Shown: positions 7,207 through 16,568 of the stretch, one piece after another | Layout: the number at the start of each line of letters is the position of its first letter | Numbering within the stretch: the first letter of the stretch is position 1 | Origin: an uncultured Opitutales bacterium | GTDB lineage: Bacteria > Verrucomicrobiota > Verrucomicrobiia > Opitutales > Intestinicryptomonadaceae | Reading direction: 5' to 3' | Length of the DNA: 51,397 bases | NCBI GenBank assembly: GCA_944389215.1 | Contig: CALXLN010000015.1 | Coordinates: forward strand, 1-51,397 | Translations under genes and position numbers: made by a program | The notes under the pieces: generated by a model | What the model was told of the DNA's origin: nothing | Seen by the model: only the letters and a program-made list of their open reading frames with translations | Database searches by the model: none

Positions 7207-9522
7207 TTAAAAAATTGCCATGTTTATGCGAACACCGAAACTAAAATTGTTTTGGCGGGTCGACCCCGAACGCTGGGAGATTAAGTACTCTACTATCCAA
7301 GAATTACCCATGCGCGTCCAAAGTCCGTATGTTTGCTCGGTCAACATGTTCAGGCGGGCGTCGTAATACCAGCGGCCGATTAGCCTGTAACGTTCGCTAA
7401 GCCGGTAGTCGCACAATAGCGCATATTGGGTTATTTGTCCTTTGAGGTAGCTGGACACGAAATACGCCGAAGCTTCGTCGCCGTCGAACAAGCCCAAGTA
7501 AGTGTTGACTTCGGGAATGTCCATATGGTCGATATTTACGCGCGTGTAAGTTCCGACCGTAAGCCAGCGCGCCGGCGAAACAGACGCGTTTATATACAAA
7601 TCCGAAAACGACTGCTCGCCAATTTGCTGAGGCAGCGGGCGCTTTGTAAAATTTACATCCTGGTAAACGTCAAAACGCGCGATTTCCCTTGCTACGTAAT
7701 CCTCGTCGCGGGTTTCAAACACATTTTGAATGCCGAAGCGCATTGTATTTGTGTTGTATATCTGGTCGACATTCCTCAAAGTGCCAAGGTCCAATATAGG
7801 CGGATAAGTTGTAAGATAATTGGAATCTATAACCGGGATTGCGCCAGACCCCTGGTCCGCGTTGGGTATATACCTGTATGAGACTATCGGGGTTATATGG
7901 TGCCTGATGCCGTCGATTCCCATCGTTTTGCTTTTGTAGTCGAAACTTCCCCAAATATCCATTTGGGCGTCGAAACCTATCTGCCCCAATACGCGCGTAT
8001 AGCTGCCCTGGTTGTCGGTCGGATTGGCGTAATATGTAACCCTTCCGCCTATCACAGGAGTAAATTTGCTCCAAGAATTGAGCTGTATGGGACGGCTTAT
8101 TCCGTAGTAGGCATCAAAGCGATTGCTATTGACGAAATCCGATGTCAAGGCGTACGGATCCGACTCTCTCAAATAAGCGTACGAGGCGAAGAAATTCTGG
8201 TATGCGCCGGTATTTAAAATTTCAATAGGCTGCATATCGAACCTTACCTCCGGCAAGCGCTGCTGTACCAGCTCCCAGTCATTCGGGGCAAAGCGCGTAA
8301 AGACTGAAGTTGTAAAGAAATCGCCGTAATACATGGCCTCGGCAAAATTGTCGGGAGTTTGGTTGTCGTAGAACAGCTCGGGGCGGAAGTCGCGCGTTAC
8401 AAACTCGTCGCTCCAATAGCTGACGTTGCCGGTTAAACTTACAGAGTCGGAAATCATTTGGCTATGGCGGAATTCCGCAAAGAAACGGTCGTGGTCGATT
8501 GGCCTGCCGAGAGAATCGTAGCCCAATATGTCCTTGTTGCCGTGGTCGTTTATGTAAGCGCCTTGCGCCCAACCGGAAAGCCATGTATCAACCCCTGAAA
8601 AATCGTACTCTACCGCGGGGCCGAAAAGAACCGAACGCTTTGTGTAATAGTCCAGCAATACTCCCGGCGAGACGTCTTCAAGGCCGTTATAATAAATGGT
8701 ATTGCTTATATACGCGCCGTAGTCGTTGTTCATTCCGAACCTGTTTTTTATATTAAACGGCGGCTTTTTTAGGCCATGCTGCGAATACGACGGAACATAC
8801 ATAAACGGAACGTCTCCCACGCTTAAAGTAACGTCTTCCATTTCCAACAATTCCGTTTCAGTATTATATTTTATGTTCGAAGCGGATGTCTTCATGGAAC
8901 ACCACGAAGGCTCGCCAAAATACGTGGTGGCGTCCTTTAATTCAACGTTCTTTTTGTCTCCGCTTAGACTTTGCGTTTCAATAAAGACCGGATACGAACC
9001 GAATTTGGAATAATCCGACTGCATGGCGTCGTTTGCGATATCCAACCTTATCCTGTCCGAAGCTATCCTGGCTTCCGGAATAGACACTCCAACGTTCCCC
9101 TCTATTAAAGCATAGCCGTCTTTTGGCGAATATTCCAAGGAATCGGCGTTGGCTATAAAATTTTTGTCCTCCACAACCACGTTGCCGGAAGCCGAAAGCT
9201 TGCCCGAACCGTCTTGGGCGTAGTCGAATTTATCGGCGGTTACCTTTGGGGCGCTGTCTTTTGTAAATCTGGTTAAAAAGCTTGACTGGCGCTCCAACTC
9301 CTTGCGCTTGCGCTCCTCTTCGGCGCGCTGCTCGGCTGTTTTTACCGCGGCGTCTATTGCCTTAGCCTCAAGTTCGCGCTGATGTTTCAACGAAACCCAC
9401 GGAATGTCTCTGCGCGGCAACTTCAACGCCGCGCTCTCGGGAGTTTCCGCACCCAATAGCGACGCGTTTAACATCAATGCGGCGGCTGCCGCAGACGCGA
9501 ATATCTGCTTTTCAAATTTCAC
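7207..9522 (-). CDS. lptD: LPS-assembly protein LptD
   Basis: A 771-residue outer-membrane protein with a signal peptide (about 1-25, AAAAALMLNASLLGAETPE). Residues about 95-190 form an OstA/LptA-like beta-jellyroll region (VTADKFDYAQDGSGKLSASG, then VVVEDKNFIANADSLEYS). From about 240 onward it is a large beta-barrel with alternating aromatic strands, ending in the terminal Phe typical of BAM substrates (SFGVRINMAIF). LptD with LptE inserts LPS into the outer leaflet. A Lys/Arg/Glu-rich linker (about 55-85) is extra relative to E. coli LptD. It lies immediately upstream of scpA. Confidence 0.9.
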   Translation of the reverse strand: MKFEKQIFASAAAAALMLNASLLGAETPESAALKLPRRDIPWVSLKHQRELEAKAIDAAVKTAEQRAEEERKRKELERQSSFLTRFTKDSAPKVTADKFDYAQDGSGKLSASGNVVVEDKNFIANADSLEYSPKDGYALIEGNVGVSIPEARIASDRIRLDIANDAMQSDYSKFGSYPVFIETQSLSGDKKNVELKDATTYFGEPSWCSMKTSASNIKYNTETELLEMEDVTLSVGDVPFMYVPSYSQHGLKKPPFNIKNRFGMNNDYGAYISNTIYYNGLEDVSPGVLLDYYTKRSVLFGPAVEYDFSGVDTWLSGWAQGAYINDHGNKDILGYDSLGRPIDHDRFFAEFRHSQMISDSVSLTGNVSYWSDEFVTRDFRPELFYDNQTPDNFAEAMYYGDFFTTSVFTRFAPNDWELVQQRLPEVRFDMQPIEILNTGAYQNFFASYAYLRESDPYALTSDFVNSNRFDAYYGISRPIQLNSWSKFTPVIGGRVTYYANPTDNQGSYTRVLGQIGFDAQMDIWGSFDYKSKTMGIDGIRHHITPIVSYRYIPNADQGSGAIPVIDSNYLTTYPPILDLGTLRNVDQIYNTNTMRFGIQNVFETRDEDYVAREIARFDVYQDVNFTKRPLPQQIGEQSFSDLYINASVSPARWLTVGTYTRVNIDHMDIPEVNTYLGLFDGDEASAYFVSSYLKGQITQYALLCDYRLSERYRLIGRWYYDARLNMLTEQTYGLWTRMGNSWIVEYLISQRSGSTRQNNFSFGVRINMAIF

Positions 9523-9648
9523 GCAAACTGTTTTAGACTAGCCGCATTCTGAAACAAGCTTTTTTTGCCGTTTCGCCCCGAATATTTGCCCGCATTCCTT
9601 CCCGGCGCCGCGCACGCTTAAAACGCAAAACTTTTGCGGCGGAAAAAA

Positions 9649-10839
9649 CTATTTGACATTGCCCCTCAAGATTTCAAGCAGTTGCGGCGAAAGTATCTTG
9701 CGGGTATCGTCGTCGACAAGGCTGAACCTGTTGCCGTCGTTCGGAGTGCTCAAATAATTCCACACGCAATAGGAAATTCCGTGCTCTTTCAGCAGGGATA
9801 TGACATCGTTCATCCAATTTTGGCGCCATCTGATGTCGCAGTGGCGGATTGTTCCGAATTCCCCGCACCATAGAATTTTATCCGGATGAGCCTTTGCAAA
9901 ATCAAAAGCCGGTTTTAGAAGAAGCCTCAAATACCTCTTGTCCATGCGGTCGAACTTCCGATAGTTGCTGCAATCCTTGCCCAAGAGTTTTTTATATTCC
10001 ACATATTTTTCAATATCTCCGGGATATTCCATTTTGCGGTTGTAATACAGCGGCTCCGCCTGAAGCACGCCTTGTTGGTGGGTAAATTCAAAAGGTTCGT
10101 AAAAATGGAACGTGTAAATTACGTTTTCGTCGTCATAGAGCCTTAAATCCTTGAGAGTCGAAACAGAATTCCAACTGGTGCTTCCTATTATGACTTTGCG
10201 GGAGGGATTTAATTTGCGTATGGACTTCAACGTTTTTTCCGCTAAATCGTTCCATTTTTTAGGATCCACGTTTACGACTTCGTTTAACAGCTCGAACGCC
10301 ACAAGTTTATTTCCTGAATAACGCTTTTCCACCGCAACCCAAAGGGCTATGAAGCGTTTTTGCAACTCGGAGTTGTCCAGCAGCTTTGTTTTTTCAGGTA
10401 TGTCGCAATAATTTCCTATGGCTTTATGCAAATTTAACACGATATTCAAATTCCGCTTTTGGCACCAATTTACAACATTGTCCAGCAGCTTGAATATCCG
10501 CTCTCTATATACATACGGAGATTCCTCCAAAACTATCTGGTCGAAGCCTACCCTGATATGGTCGAATCCCATCGACGCTATGTTTTCGACGTCCGCCTCT
10601 GTTATGTATGTATCAAAATGCTCTAAATCCCCGACAGTTATCCGCATGCGCCTTTCAACCGGAAGCACGTTAAAACGCTTGTAGTTTGTAAGCCACCCCC
10701 CGATTCCCATTCCGCATTCAAAACCCTCGAATTTTTTCGCCTGGGACGCGCCCGGCGAGACATCCTTAACCTCCGCGGCTTGAAGGCATAAAACGCCCCA
10801 CCACGCAAGCAACAATGCTTTCAATATATTTTTCAACAT
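9649..10839 (-). CDS. Secreted glycoside hydrolase family 5 (cellulase-like) enzyme
   Basis: A 396-residue TIM-barrel hydrolase. I start it at 10839 (MLKNILKALLLAWW), because the GGAGG at 10844-10848 sits 4 nt upstream; a start at 10851 would place that GGAGG inside the gene. A signal peptide ends near LCLQAAEV. GH-A clan features are visible: DHIRVGFD at about 93, NLHKAIGN at about 136, acid/base E187 in FELLNEVV, HFYEP, and nucleophile E327 in WCGEFGTI. Family members hydrolyse beta-1,4-glucans, mannans or related glycans; the exact substrate cannot be read from sequence. It is the last gene after two tandem DUF4832-like genes, with only 25 bp between. Confidence 0.88.
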   Translation of the reverse strand: MLKNILKALLLAWWGVLCLQAAEVKDVSPGASQAKKFEGFECGMGIGGWLTNYKRFNVLPVERRMRITVGDLEHFDTYITEADVENIASMGFDHIRVGFDQIVLEESPYVYRERIFKLLDNVVNWCQKRNLNIVLNLHKAIGNYCDIPEKTKLLDNSELQKRFIALWVAVEKRYSGNKLVAFELLNEVVNVDPKKWNDLAEKTLKSIRKLNPSRKVIIGSTSWNSVSTLKDLRLYDDENVIYTFHFYEPFEFTHQQGVLQAEPLYYNRKMEYPGDIEKYVEYKKLLGKDCSNYRKFDRMDKRYLRLLLKPAFDFAKAHPDKILWCGEFGTIRHCDIRWRQNWMNDVISLLKEHGISYCVWNYLSTPNDGNRFSLVDDDTRKILSPQLLEILRGNVK

Positions 10840-10864
10840 GCGACCTCCCATTGATTTTAACTTT

Positions 10865-12334
10865 TCACAATTTAACTTTTCCCAATCTATAAAATCCGTC
10901 CGCGCCGCGCAAACTCTCCTTGAACCCCAATTCTATCGGGCGCGGCTTTGCGCCGTTTTTGAAAGTTTTTAACATTCCTATGTAGATTTCATACTCTCCG
11001 CGCGGCAAGAAACCGAAATCGACAAAACAGCTCTGCCGCGTTTTTCCGGAATGAAGCTTGCAGACATCCGCCCCTTTCACCCGCAAAGTTTTTTCAAATT
11101 TTCCGCCGGCGGATTTGAATTTGAGAAATATTTTGTAAGGCTCGTACGCGCGAGCGGCTCCGCGGTTGTCCCAAGCTATTTCAACGGCGCCGGAACCCGT
11201 GTCTAAAACCAGCTCGTCCACAAAAAACCAATATCCCAGCTTGTTTGCCATCTCGCGGACATAATCCGGATTTTCACTCAAATATTTCGCAGCTTCGCCG
11301 TGATAGCCCAAATAGGTGCAGCGCGACTTTTCCACAATTTCCCTGACATCGTCTGCGCCGCGTTCCGAACCGTTTTTGCCTTTCCAAAGCCCGCTTTTAA
11401 GCGAAAGCGTGTAATGTTCCATCTCCAATACCACGGGGAGGTAATCGTACGAGGCGTCGAAAAACTCGCCGCTTAAAAAACTCTTTTTTGAAGGGTCCGC
11501 AGCATACGAAGTTCCGACTAAAATTGAATCGTCCTTGTAGCCGATTTTGCGCGACTCCACATATTCGCGCAAATCGCGGATTTCATCCGGAGTGCGCAAA
11601 TATTTCATAAGATCGTCGTTTATATAAAGAGGCGTTTTTTTGAAATGCTTTTTGTAAATGTCTATGTGCTTTTTTATGACATCCACGGAAACCGCCGTGC
11701 GGCTGGTGCACAAATGGTGCCCCTCGCCCCAGTTGCCAATGCTTGCGATAGTAAAAGAAACAATATTTTCGCCGCCGTCGTAGCGTTCGGCGATTGCCTT
11801 TTGAAGTTTTTCAAGTTTTTCGAGAAAAACGGGATTGCCGTAATCGGGTTCAAAAAGCTTCTTTTTTTTGTCCCACAAAAGCGGATACATTCCGCCCGTC
11901 GCCCCCGCGTCGACGACCCATTTAGGAACCGCGTAAACTTCCGAAGTTTCCTGCGCGGTAACGGCTATGGCGACCTTTATTCCCTTGGTTTTCCATTTGG
12001 AGATTGCGCCGTCAATAAGACTCCAATTAAATTCGCCCTCTTTAGGCTCCAAATAGCACCACGCAAAGCGCAAAAACAAATATTGCATATTCGGAAATCC
12101 GTCTAAATCCGAATCGCTTTTCAATAGATATTTTTTCAGGGAATTGTCGTAATAGTGGTGGTACCAGCCCTTGTCCGGATTGTTCAGCACGCGCTCCGAA
12201 TCCTGCAGACCCGCAAGATTAAAAACTACGACCTCAGCGTGCGAAAACTTGAAAAAGAACAAAAGGGATGCGCCTAGGAGAAATGTTTTCGCCGCGGCTT
12301 TACAATTCAATTTCGCCGAGTTTATAAAATCCAT
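10865..12334 (-). CDS. Secreted TIM-barrel protein, DUF4832-like, paralogue A
   Basis: A 489-residue protein with an N-terminal signal peptide (AAAKTFLLGASLLFFFKFSHA). The start at 12334 is preferred over 12340, because GAGGG at 12341-12345 lies 6 nt before it. Motifs shared with the next gene are VLNNPDKGWYHHYYDN, LFLRFAWCYLEP.EG.FNW, ASIGNWGEGH (candidate acid Glu) and VLEMEHY (candidate nucleophile Glu), then a beta-rich C-terminal domain from about 385. The pattern resembles DUF4832/GH-A-like proteins; I name it by resemblance only. Its start overlaps the end of paralogue B, which implies translational coupling. Confidence 0.75.
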   Translation of the reverse strand: MDFINSAKLNCKAAAKTFLLGASLLFFFKFSHAEVVVFNLAGLQDSERVLNNPDKGWYHHYYDNSLKKYLLKSDSDLDGFPNMQYLFLRFAWCYLEPKEGEFNWSLIDGAISKWKTKGIKVAIAVTAQETSEVYAVPKWVVDAGATGGMYPLLWDKKKKLFEPDYGNPVFLEKLEKLQKAIAERYDGGENIVSFTIASIGNWGEGHHLCTSRTAVSVDVIKKHIDIYKKHFKKTPLYINDDLMKYLRTPDEIRDLREYVESRKIGYKDDSILVGTSYAADPSKKSFLSGEFFDASYDYLPVVLEMEHYTLSLKSGLWKGKNGSERGADDVREIVEKSRCTYLGYHGEAAKYLSENPDYVREMANKLGYWFFVDELVLDTGSGAVEIAWDNRGAARAYEPYKIFLKFKSAGGKFEKTLRVKGADVCKLHSGKTRQSCFVDFGFLPRGEYEIYIGMLKTFKNGAKPRPIELGFKESLRGADGFYRLGKVKL

Positions 12335-13751
12335 CAGCATCCCTCAAACTCTCCTTGAAGCCTAATTCAACAACTCTTGCGGGTTTGCCTTTTATTCTTT
12401 TTTTCAGAGAAATGGACAATTCGTATTTGCCTGCGGGAATATCGGATATTTCCGGGAAATATGTCTTGGATGTAATTCCCGGGAGCAATTCGCGCACATC
12501 GGCGTCTTTTAAGCGCACGGTTTTTTCAAAGTCCCCGCCCGACTGTTTGAACTTCAAATAAACCCTGTACGGATGGTACGCATGCGCGGCTCCGCGGTTG
12601 TCCCAAACGATTTCCAAGGAACGCGCGGATTTGTCGAAAGTTATTTCGTTTATAAAGAACCAATAACCGACTTTATTGGCAATTTCGCGCGCATAATCTG
12701 GATTGTCGTCCAAGAACTCCTTCGCGTAACCGTGGAAGCCCAGAAACGTGCAATGCGCCCTGCGGATCACCTCGCGCACGATATCCGCGCCGAATTCCGA
12801 ACCGTTTTTTCCAACCCATTCTCCCCTTTGCTTCATGGTTCCGTAGTGCTCCATCTCGAGAGTCGTAGGCGCGTATTCGGCGACGTCTGCAAAAAAGCCG
12901 GGATTTAGGAAGCTAAGCTTTGAAGGATTGTGGCGGTAAGTCCAATGCACAAGAATGGAGTCGTCGCGGTAGCTTAGCTTTTTGCTTTTGACATATTCGC
13001 GCAGCTCGTCGATTTCCTCTTGGGAATGCATTGCCGCGACGCAGTCGTCGCCTATGACAATTTGGCTTTTCTTAAAATATTTTGCGTAGATATCTATGTG
13101 CTTTTTTATTATATCAACGGGAACTTTTTTGCGGCTTGTGAAGGAATTGTGCCCTTCGCCCCAATTTCCAATGCTTGCGATTGTAACTGTAACAATGCTA
13201 TCTTTGCCGTCGTAACGCTTGGCGATTGCCCTTTGCAAATTTTCCAACTTTTCTAAATAGACCGGATCGCCGTAATCGGGTTCCCAAACTCCGTGCCCCT
13301 CGCCCTTGTACAACTCGGCTTTTGTTCCCACTTTATACATGGCGCCCTTAGCCCCCGCCTCTATTACCCATTTTGGGGTGGCGTAAGGTTCGCCAGTCTC
13401 CTGGCAGGTTATGGAAAGGCTGATTTGAACTCCTTTGGGCGCCCACTTTTTTATTTGGTCGTCAATCAAGTCCCAATTAAACTTGCCCTCCTCCGGTTCG
13501 AGATAACACCAGGCGAATCTCAAAAATAAATGGTTTAAGTTGGGAATGCGCGCAATATCTTCGTCGCTGCCCAAATATTTCGTAAGACAATTATCGTAAT
13601 AATGGTGGTACCATCCCTTGTCCGGATTGTTTAAGACCCGAATATCGTCCTGCAAAGCTCTCAAATCTATTTTTTGCACATCCGCTTCCGCGACAGAAAT
13701 CGAGAGCAAAAATAACCCCGCTGTAAATAACCTGCTAAACATGCAATACAT
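12300..13751 (-). CDS. Secreted TIM-barrel protein, DUF4832-like, paralogue B
   Basis: A 483-residue paralogue of the following gene, sharing KGWYHHYYDN, FAWCYLEPEEGKFNWDLID, TIASIGNWGEGH and TLEMEHYG, plus the C-terminal VELGFKESLRDADGFYKLGE. I place the start at 13751 (or 13742), because MFSRLFTAGLFLLSISVAEA is a clear signal peptide; the frame stays open upstream to 13883 with no signal-like sequence. The two proteins align through their full length, so this is a tandem duplication that has diverged. With GH5 they form a three-gene secreted cassette. Probable role is glycan hydrolysis, by inference from the GH-A-like glutamates. Confidence 0.75.
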   Translation of the reverse strand: MYCMFSRLFTAGLFLLSISVAEADVQKIDLRALQDDIRVLNNPDKGWYHHYYDNCLTKYLGSDEDIARIPNLNHLFLRFAWCYLEPEEGKFNWDLIDDQIKKWAPKGVQISLSITCQETGEPYATPKWVIEAGAKGAMYKVGTKAELYKGEGHGVWEPDYGDPVYLEKLENLQRAIAKRYDGKDSIVTVTIASIGNWGEGHNSFTSRKKVPVDIIKKHIDIYAKYFKKSQIVIGDDCVAAMHSQEEIDELREYVKSKKLSYRDDSILVHWTYRHNPSKLSFLNPGFFADVAEYAPTTLEMEHYGTMKQRGEWVGKNGSEFGADIVREVIRRAHCTFLGFHGYAKEFLDDNPDYAREIANKVGYWFFINEITFDKSARSLEIVWDNRGAAHAYHPYRVYLKFKQSGGDFEKTVRLKDADVRELLPGITSKTYFPEISDIPAGKYELSISLKKRIKGKPARVVELGFKESLRDADGFYKLGEIEL

Positions 13752-13845
13752 CTTATGCCAACTAAAGATGCTTACAATAAAAAAATTCTTGCAAGACAAA
13801 CAATCCATATAAGTTTTCCCGCAAGCCCACAGCAATTCCACAGCC

Positions 13846-13908
13846 GCTATGCTGGAAAAAGGAAATAATCGGCAACCGCCCATTTAAAATAATTTTCCAG
13901 CGCATAGC
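13846..13908. repeat. Inverted repeat, arms gctatgctggaaaa / ttttccagcgcatagc
   Basis: Left arm 13846-13859 pairs with right arm 13893-13908, with a 2-base bulge (cg) in the right arm and a 33-base spacer. It lies upstream of the DUF4832-like paralogue B. It could be a transcript hairpin or a remnant of a repeat element. Confidence 0.6.
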
Positions 13909-14455
13909 ACAAAAAAGGCAGGCGCCATTTTGCGCAAATACCTTCGCTTTGCCATAATGCTGGAAAATTTAATCTGCAACTTCTCCAAATATAAAAACAA
14001 TCCCCTTCGCAGAGCTAGAAAAATCCCCACCACACTTAAGTTTGGACAATTCTTCCAGTATCAACTGGTACCGCGCGGATAAAAATAAACAAGGCAAGCA
14101 CACACTCCCCTCTCCCGCGCAAAAAGCAAAACAATCCCCGCCGAACATATAAAATCGATTTTAACTATATATCGGCAATAGCGGGCTCATACTTGCCAAT
14201 ACTGAAAAATTCTGCTCTCTGTCGTCTATTGCATAATGCAAGTTGCATACTGTACTAAGAAAACCCTGCCTATAAAAAAGCAGTTTCTGCAGAGCAACCG
14301 CCCGCTTCCGCCCGCAAGTGAAACCGGCTTTTAATTGTCTGTTGGGCATGGCGAAATTACGCGCCCTAGGGCGAGAATAAAATCTTTAAAGACAAACGCT
14401 GGTACATTAAAAACATCACGCCGCAACACGAAAAAATTTTTCATTTTTTGTGCGC

Positions 14456-14488
14456 AAAAAAAAGCGGAGCGCATTTTTTGCGCTCCGC
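14456..14488 (-). terminator. Intrinsic terminator of pckG
   Basis: Perfect 10-bp GC-rich stem 14464-14473 with 14479-14488 (gcggagcgca/tgcgctccgc), five-base loop. On the minus strand eight T follow (A run at 14456-14463), 25 bp past the pckG stop. Confidence 0.92.
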
Positions 14489-14512
14489 CGATTTAAATTG
14501 CACCTGTTTTTA

Positions 14513-16306
14513 TTAGCTCAAACGCTCCAACAGAGCCTCGCGCTCGACTTTCAGCGAGTGCGGCAGTTGTTCGTAAAGCTCTTCCTTGAGCGGTTGCGCG
14601 GAAACCGTCGCGGCGTCGTAGGACATAAGTTCGGCGAACTTGTCTTTGGAATATTCCATTCCGTCCCAATCGAGGTCTTCGTAATTGGGAACGAATCCGA
14701 TTGCGGTTTCTTTTGCCTTTGCTTCGCCGTTCTGGCGGCGGACAATCCACGCCAAAACGCGGGCGTTGGCGCCGAATCCGGGCCACATGAAGTTGCCTTC
14801 CGCATCGCGGCGGAACCAGTTTACGTGGTAGAAGCGCGGAGTCTGGCTGAGATTCTTGCCCATCTTTACGAGATGGCCGAGATAGTCTGCCATGTTATAG
14901 CCCGCAAAAGGCAGCATAGCCATCGGGTCGCTGCGGAGCTCGCCTGCGGTACCTTCCGCGGCAGCTGTGCGCTCAGAACCCATCATAGCGCCGAGATACA
15001 CGCCGTGCGTCCAGTTGAATGATTCAAACACCAGCGGAATGCCCTTCGGACGGCGGCCGCCGATGACGATTGCCGAAATCGGAACTCCGCCGAGCTCTTC
15101 GACCTTGTCGTCGAGGCATGGGCAGTTCTGAAGGGGAGCCGTAAAGCGGCTGTTGGGGTGGGCGGCGGGAGTTTCGCTTGCGGGCGTCCAATCCTTGCCG
15201 TGCCAATCGGTCAGATGCGCAGGAGCTTCTGACATGCCTTCCCACCAGACATCGCCGTCATCCGTAAGAGCTACGTTTGTAAAGATAGTGTTCTTCGCGC
15301 ATGAGAGCATGGCGTTGGGATTTGTCTTCATGCTGGTTCCCGGAGCAACGCCGAAGAATCCGTTTTCAGGATTGATAGCGTAGAGCTTTCCGTCTTCGGC
15401 AGGCTTAATCCACGCGATATCGTCGCCGACGCAAGTGATGTGCCAGCCCTTTTTCTGGAGTTCCTGCGGAGCGATAAGCATTGCAAAGTTCGTTTTGCCG
15501 CACGCGCTCGGGAACGCCCCGGTAACGTAAGTCTTTTTGCCGGAGGGGTCTTTTACGCCCAAGATGAGCATGTGTTCTGCCATCCATCCTTCGTCCCTGC
15601 CCATCGCCGAAGCTATGCGCAAAGAGAGACATTTCTTACCCAGCAAAGCGTTGCCGCCGTATCCCGAACCGATGCTCATTATGAGGCGTTCTTCCGGGAA
15701 GTGGACAATGTATGTGTTCTCAGGATCGCAAGGCCATGCGACGTCCTTTTCGCCCTCTGCAAGCGGCTTGCCAACGGAGTGCACGCAGGGAACGAATTTG
15801 CCGTCGGCGCCGAGAACGTCGAGAACCTTCGGGGATACGCGCGCCATAATGCGCATATTCACAACGACATACGGAGAGTCGGTGATTTCAATTCCGATTT
15901 GCGAAATTGGCCCGCCTATCGGCCCCATGCTGAAAGGAATGACATACATCGTGCGGCCTTTCATGCAACCCTTGAAAAGCCCGTTGAGTTTCTGTTTCAT
16001 CTCGGCGGGATCCATCCAATTGTTTGTGGGACCCGCATCAGCCTTGGTTTTGGAGCAAATGAACGTGCGGGATTCCACGCGCGCGACGTCGCGCGGGTCC
16101 GAACGGAAGTAATAGCAACCGGGACGCTTTTGCTGATTGAGTTTTGTGCAGTTGCCGACTCCCTTTTCGACCATCATATCGAAAAGCTTGTCCGCTTCTT
16201 CCTGCGAACCGTCGCACCAATAAACGCTGTCGGGCGTGGTGAGAGCGGCAATTTGGTCCACCCAGGCGAGCAGAGCCTTGTTTTGTACTGTTTTAGGATC
16301 TATCAT
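14513..16306 (-). CDS. pckG: Phosphoenolpyruvate carboxykinase (GTP)
   Basis: A 597-residue GTP-type PEPCK catalysing oxaloacetate + GTP to PEP + CO2 + GDP, linking the TCA cycle to gluconeogenesis or, in anaerobes, fixing CO2 in reverse. Diagnostic segments are the P-loop/kinase-1 [14 protein letters not shown] with the reactive Cys (around residue 270), kinase-2 GDDIAWIKP, and the guanine-binding and lid regions further on ([28 protein letters not shown]). Length is normal. A GGAG box sits 10 nt before the ATG. It is monocistronic, with its own strong terminator and a 262-bp AT-rich upstream region. Confidence 0.97.
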   Translation of the reverse strand: MIDPKTVQNKALLAWVDQIAALTTPDSVYWCDGSQEEADKLFDMMVEKGVGNCTKLNQQKRPGCYYFRSDPRDVARVESRTFICSKTKADAGPTNNWMDPAEMKQKLNGLFKGCMKGRTMYVIPFSMGPIGGPISQIGIEITDSPYVVVNMRIMARVSPKVLDVLGADGKFVPCVHSVGKPLAEGEKDVAWPCDPENTYIVHFPEERLIMSIGSGYGGNALLGKKCLSLRIASAMGRDEGWMAEHMLILGVKDPSGKKTYVTGAFPSACGKTNFAMLIAPQELQKKGWHITCVGDDIAWIKPAEDGKLYAINPENGFFGVAPGTSMKTNPNAMLSCAKNTIFTNVALTDDGDVWWEGMSEAPAHLTDWHGKDWTPASETPAAHPNSRFTAPLQNCPCLDDKVEELGGVPISAIVIGGRRPKGIPLVFESFNWTHGVYLGAMMGSERTAAAEGTAGELRSDPMAMLPFAGYNMADYLGHLVKMGKNLSQTPRFYHVNWFRRDAEGNFMWPGFGANARVLAWIVRRQNGEAKAKETAIGFVPNYEDLDWDGMEYSKDKFAELMSYDAATVSAQPLKEELYEQLPHSLKVEREALLERLS

Positions 16307-16512
16307 TTTATTTATTCTCCTTTGTTTGTCTAAAAAGAGTCTGTCGGGTTTAAATCTTTATAAAAAATCAGCACTTTTTTAAAAAGGTAAACATTTACTT
16401 CAACCCTTTTTTTAAAAGTTTTTCTAAAAAGTTACAATTTTGTACATTTATTTATTCAAAATTTTTATAGAAGCATAAGCCTCCGACACCCGCCAATAGC
16501 TTTTAAATAAAT

Positions 16513-16544
16513 AAAAAAGCGCGGCCGGCAAACGCCGCCCGCGC
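16513..16544 (-). terminator. Intrinsic terminator of the PEP-CTERM gene
   Basis: 11-bp GC-rich stem (16519-16529 with 16534-16544, one C-C mismatch), loop aaac. On the minus strand it is followed by six T. It lies about 25 bp past the stop codon. Confidence 0.85.
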
Positions 16545-16568
16545 CCATAGGAAAATTCTGGCGCCATG

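Larger units (their letters stand above)
13752..14512. other. Intergenic region with inverted repeat
   Basis: No gene that I can support; a 62-codon minus ORF at 14161-14349 has no protein-like character. Contains an interrupted inverted repeat (13846-13908), a further tgctggaaaa half-site at 13958-13967, and the pckG terminator at 14456-14488. The promoter for the DUF4832-GH5 cassette should be near the left end. Confidence 0.6.

Noticed and set aside
14161..14349. 62-codon minus-strand ORF in the gap before pckG
   Set aside because: Cys/Arg-rich chance frame, no start signal, no resemblance to a family, next to the pckG terminator.
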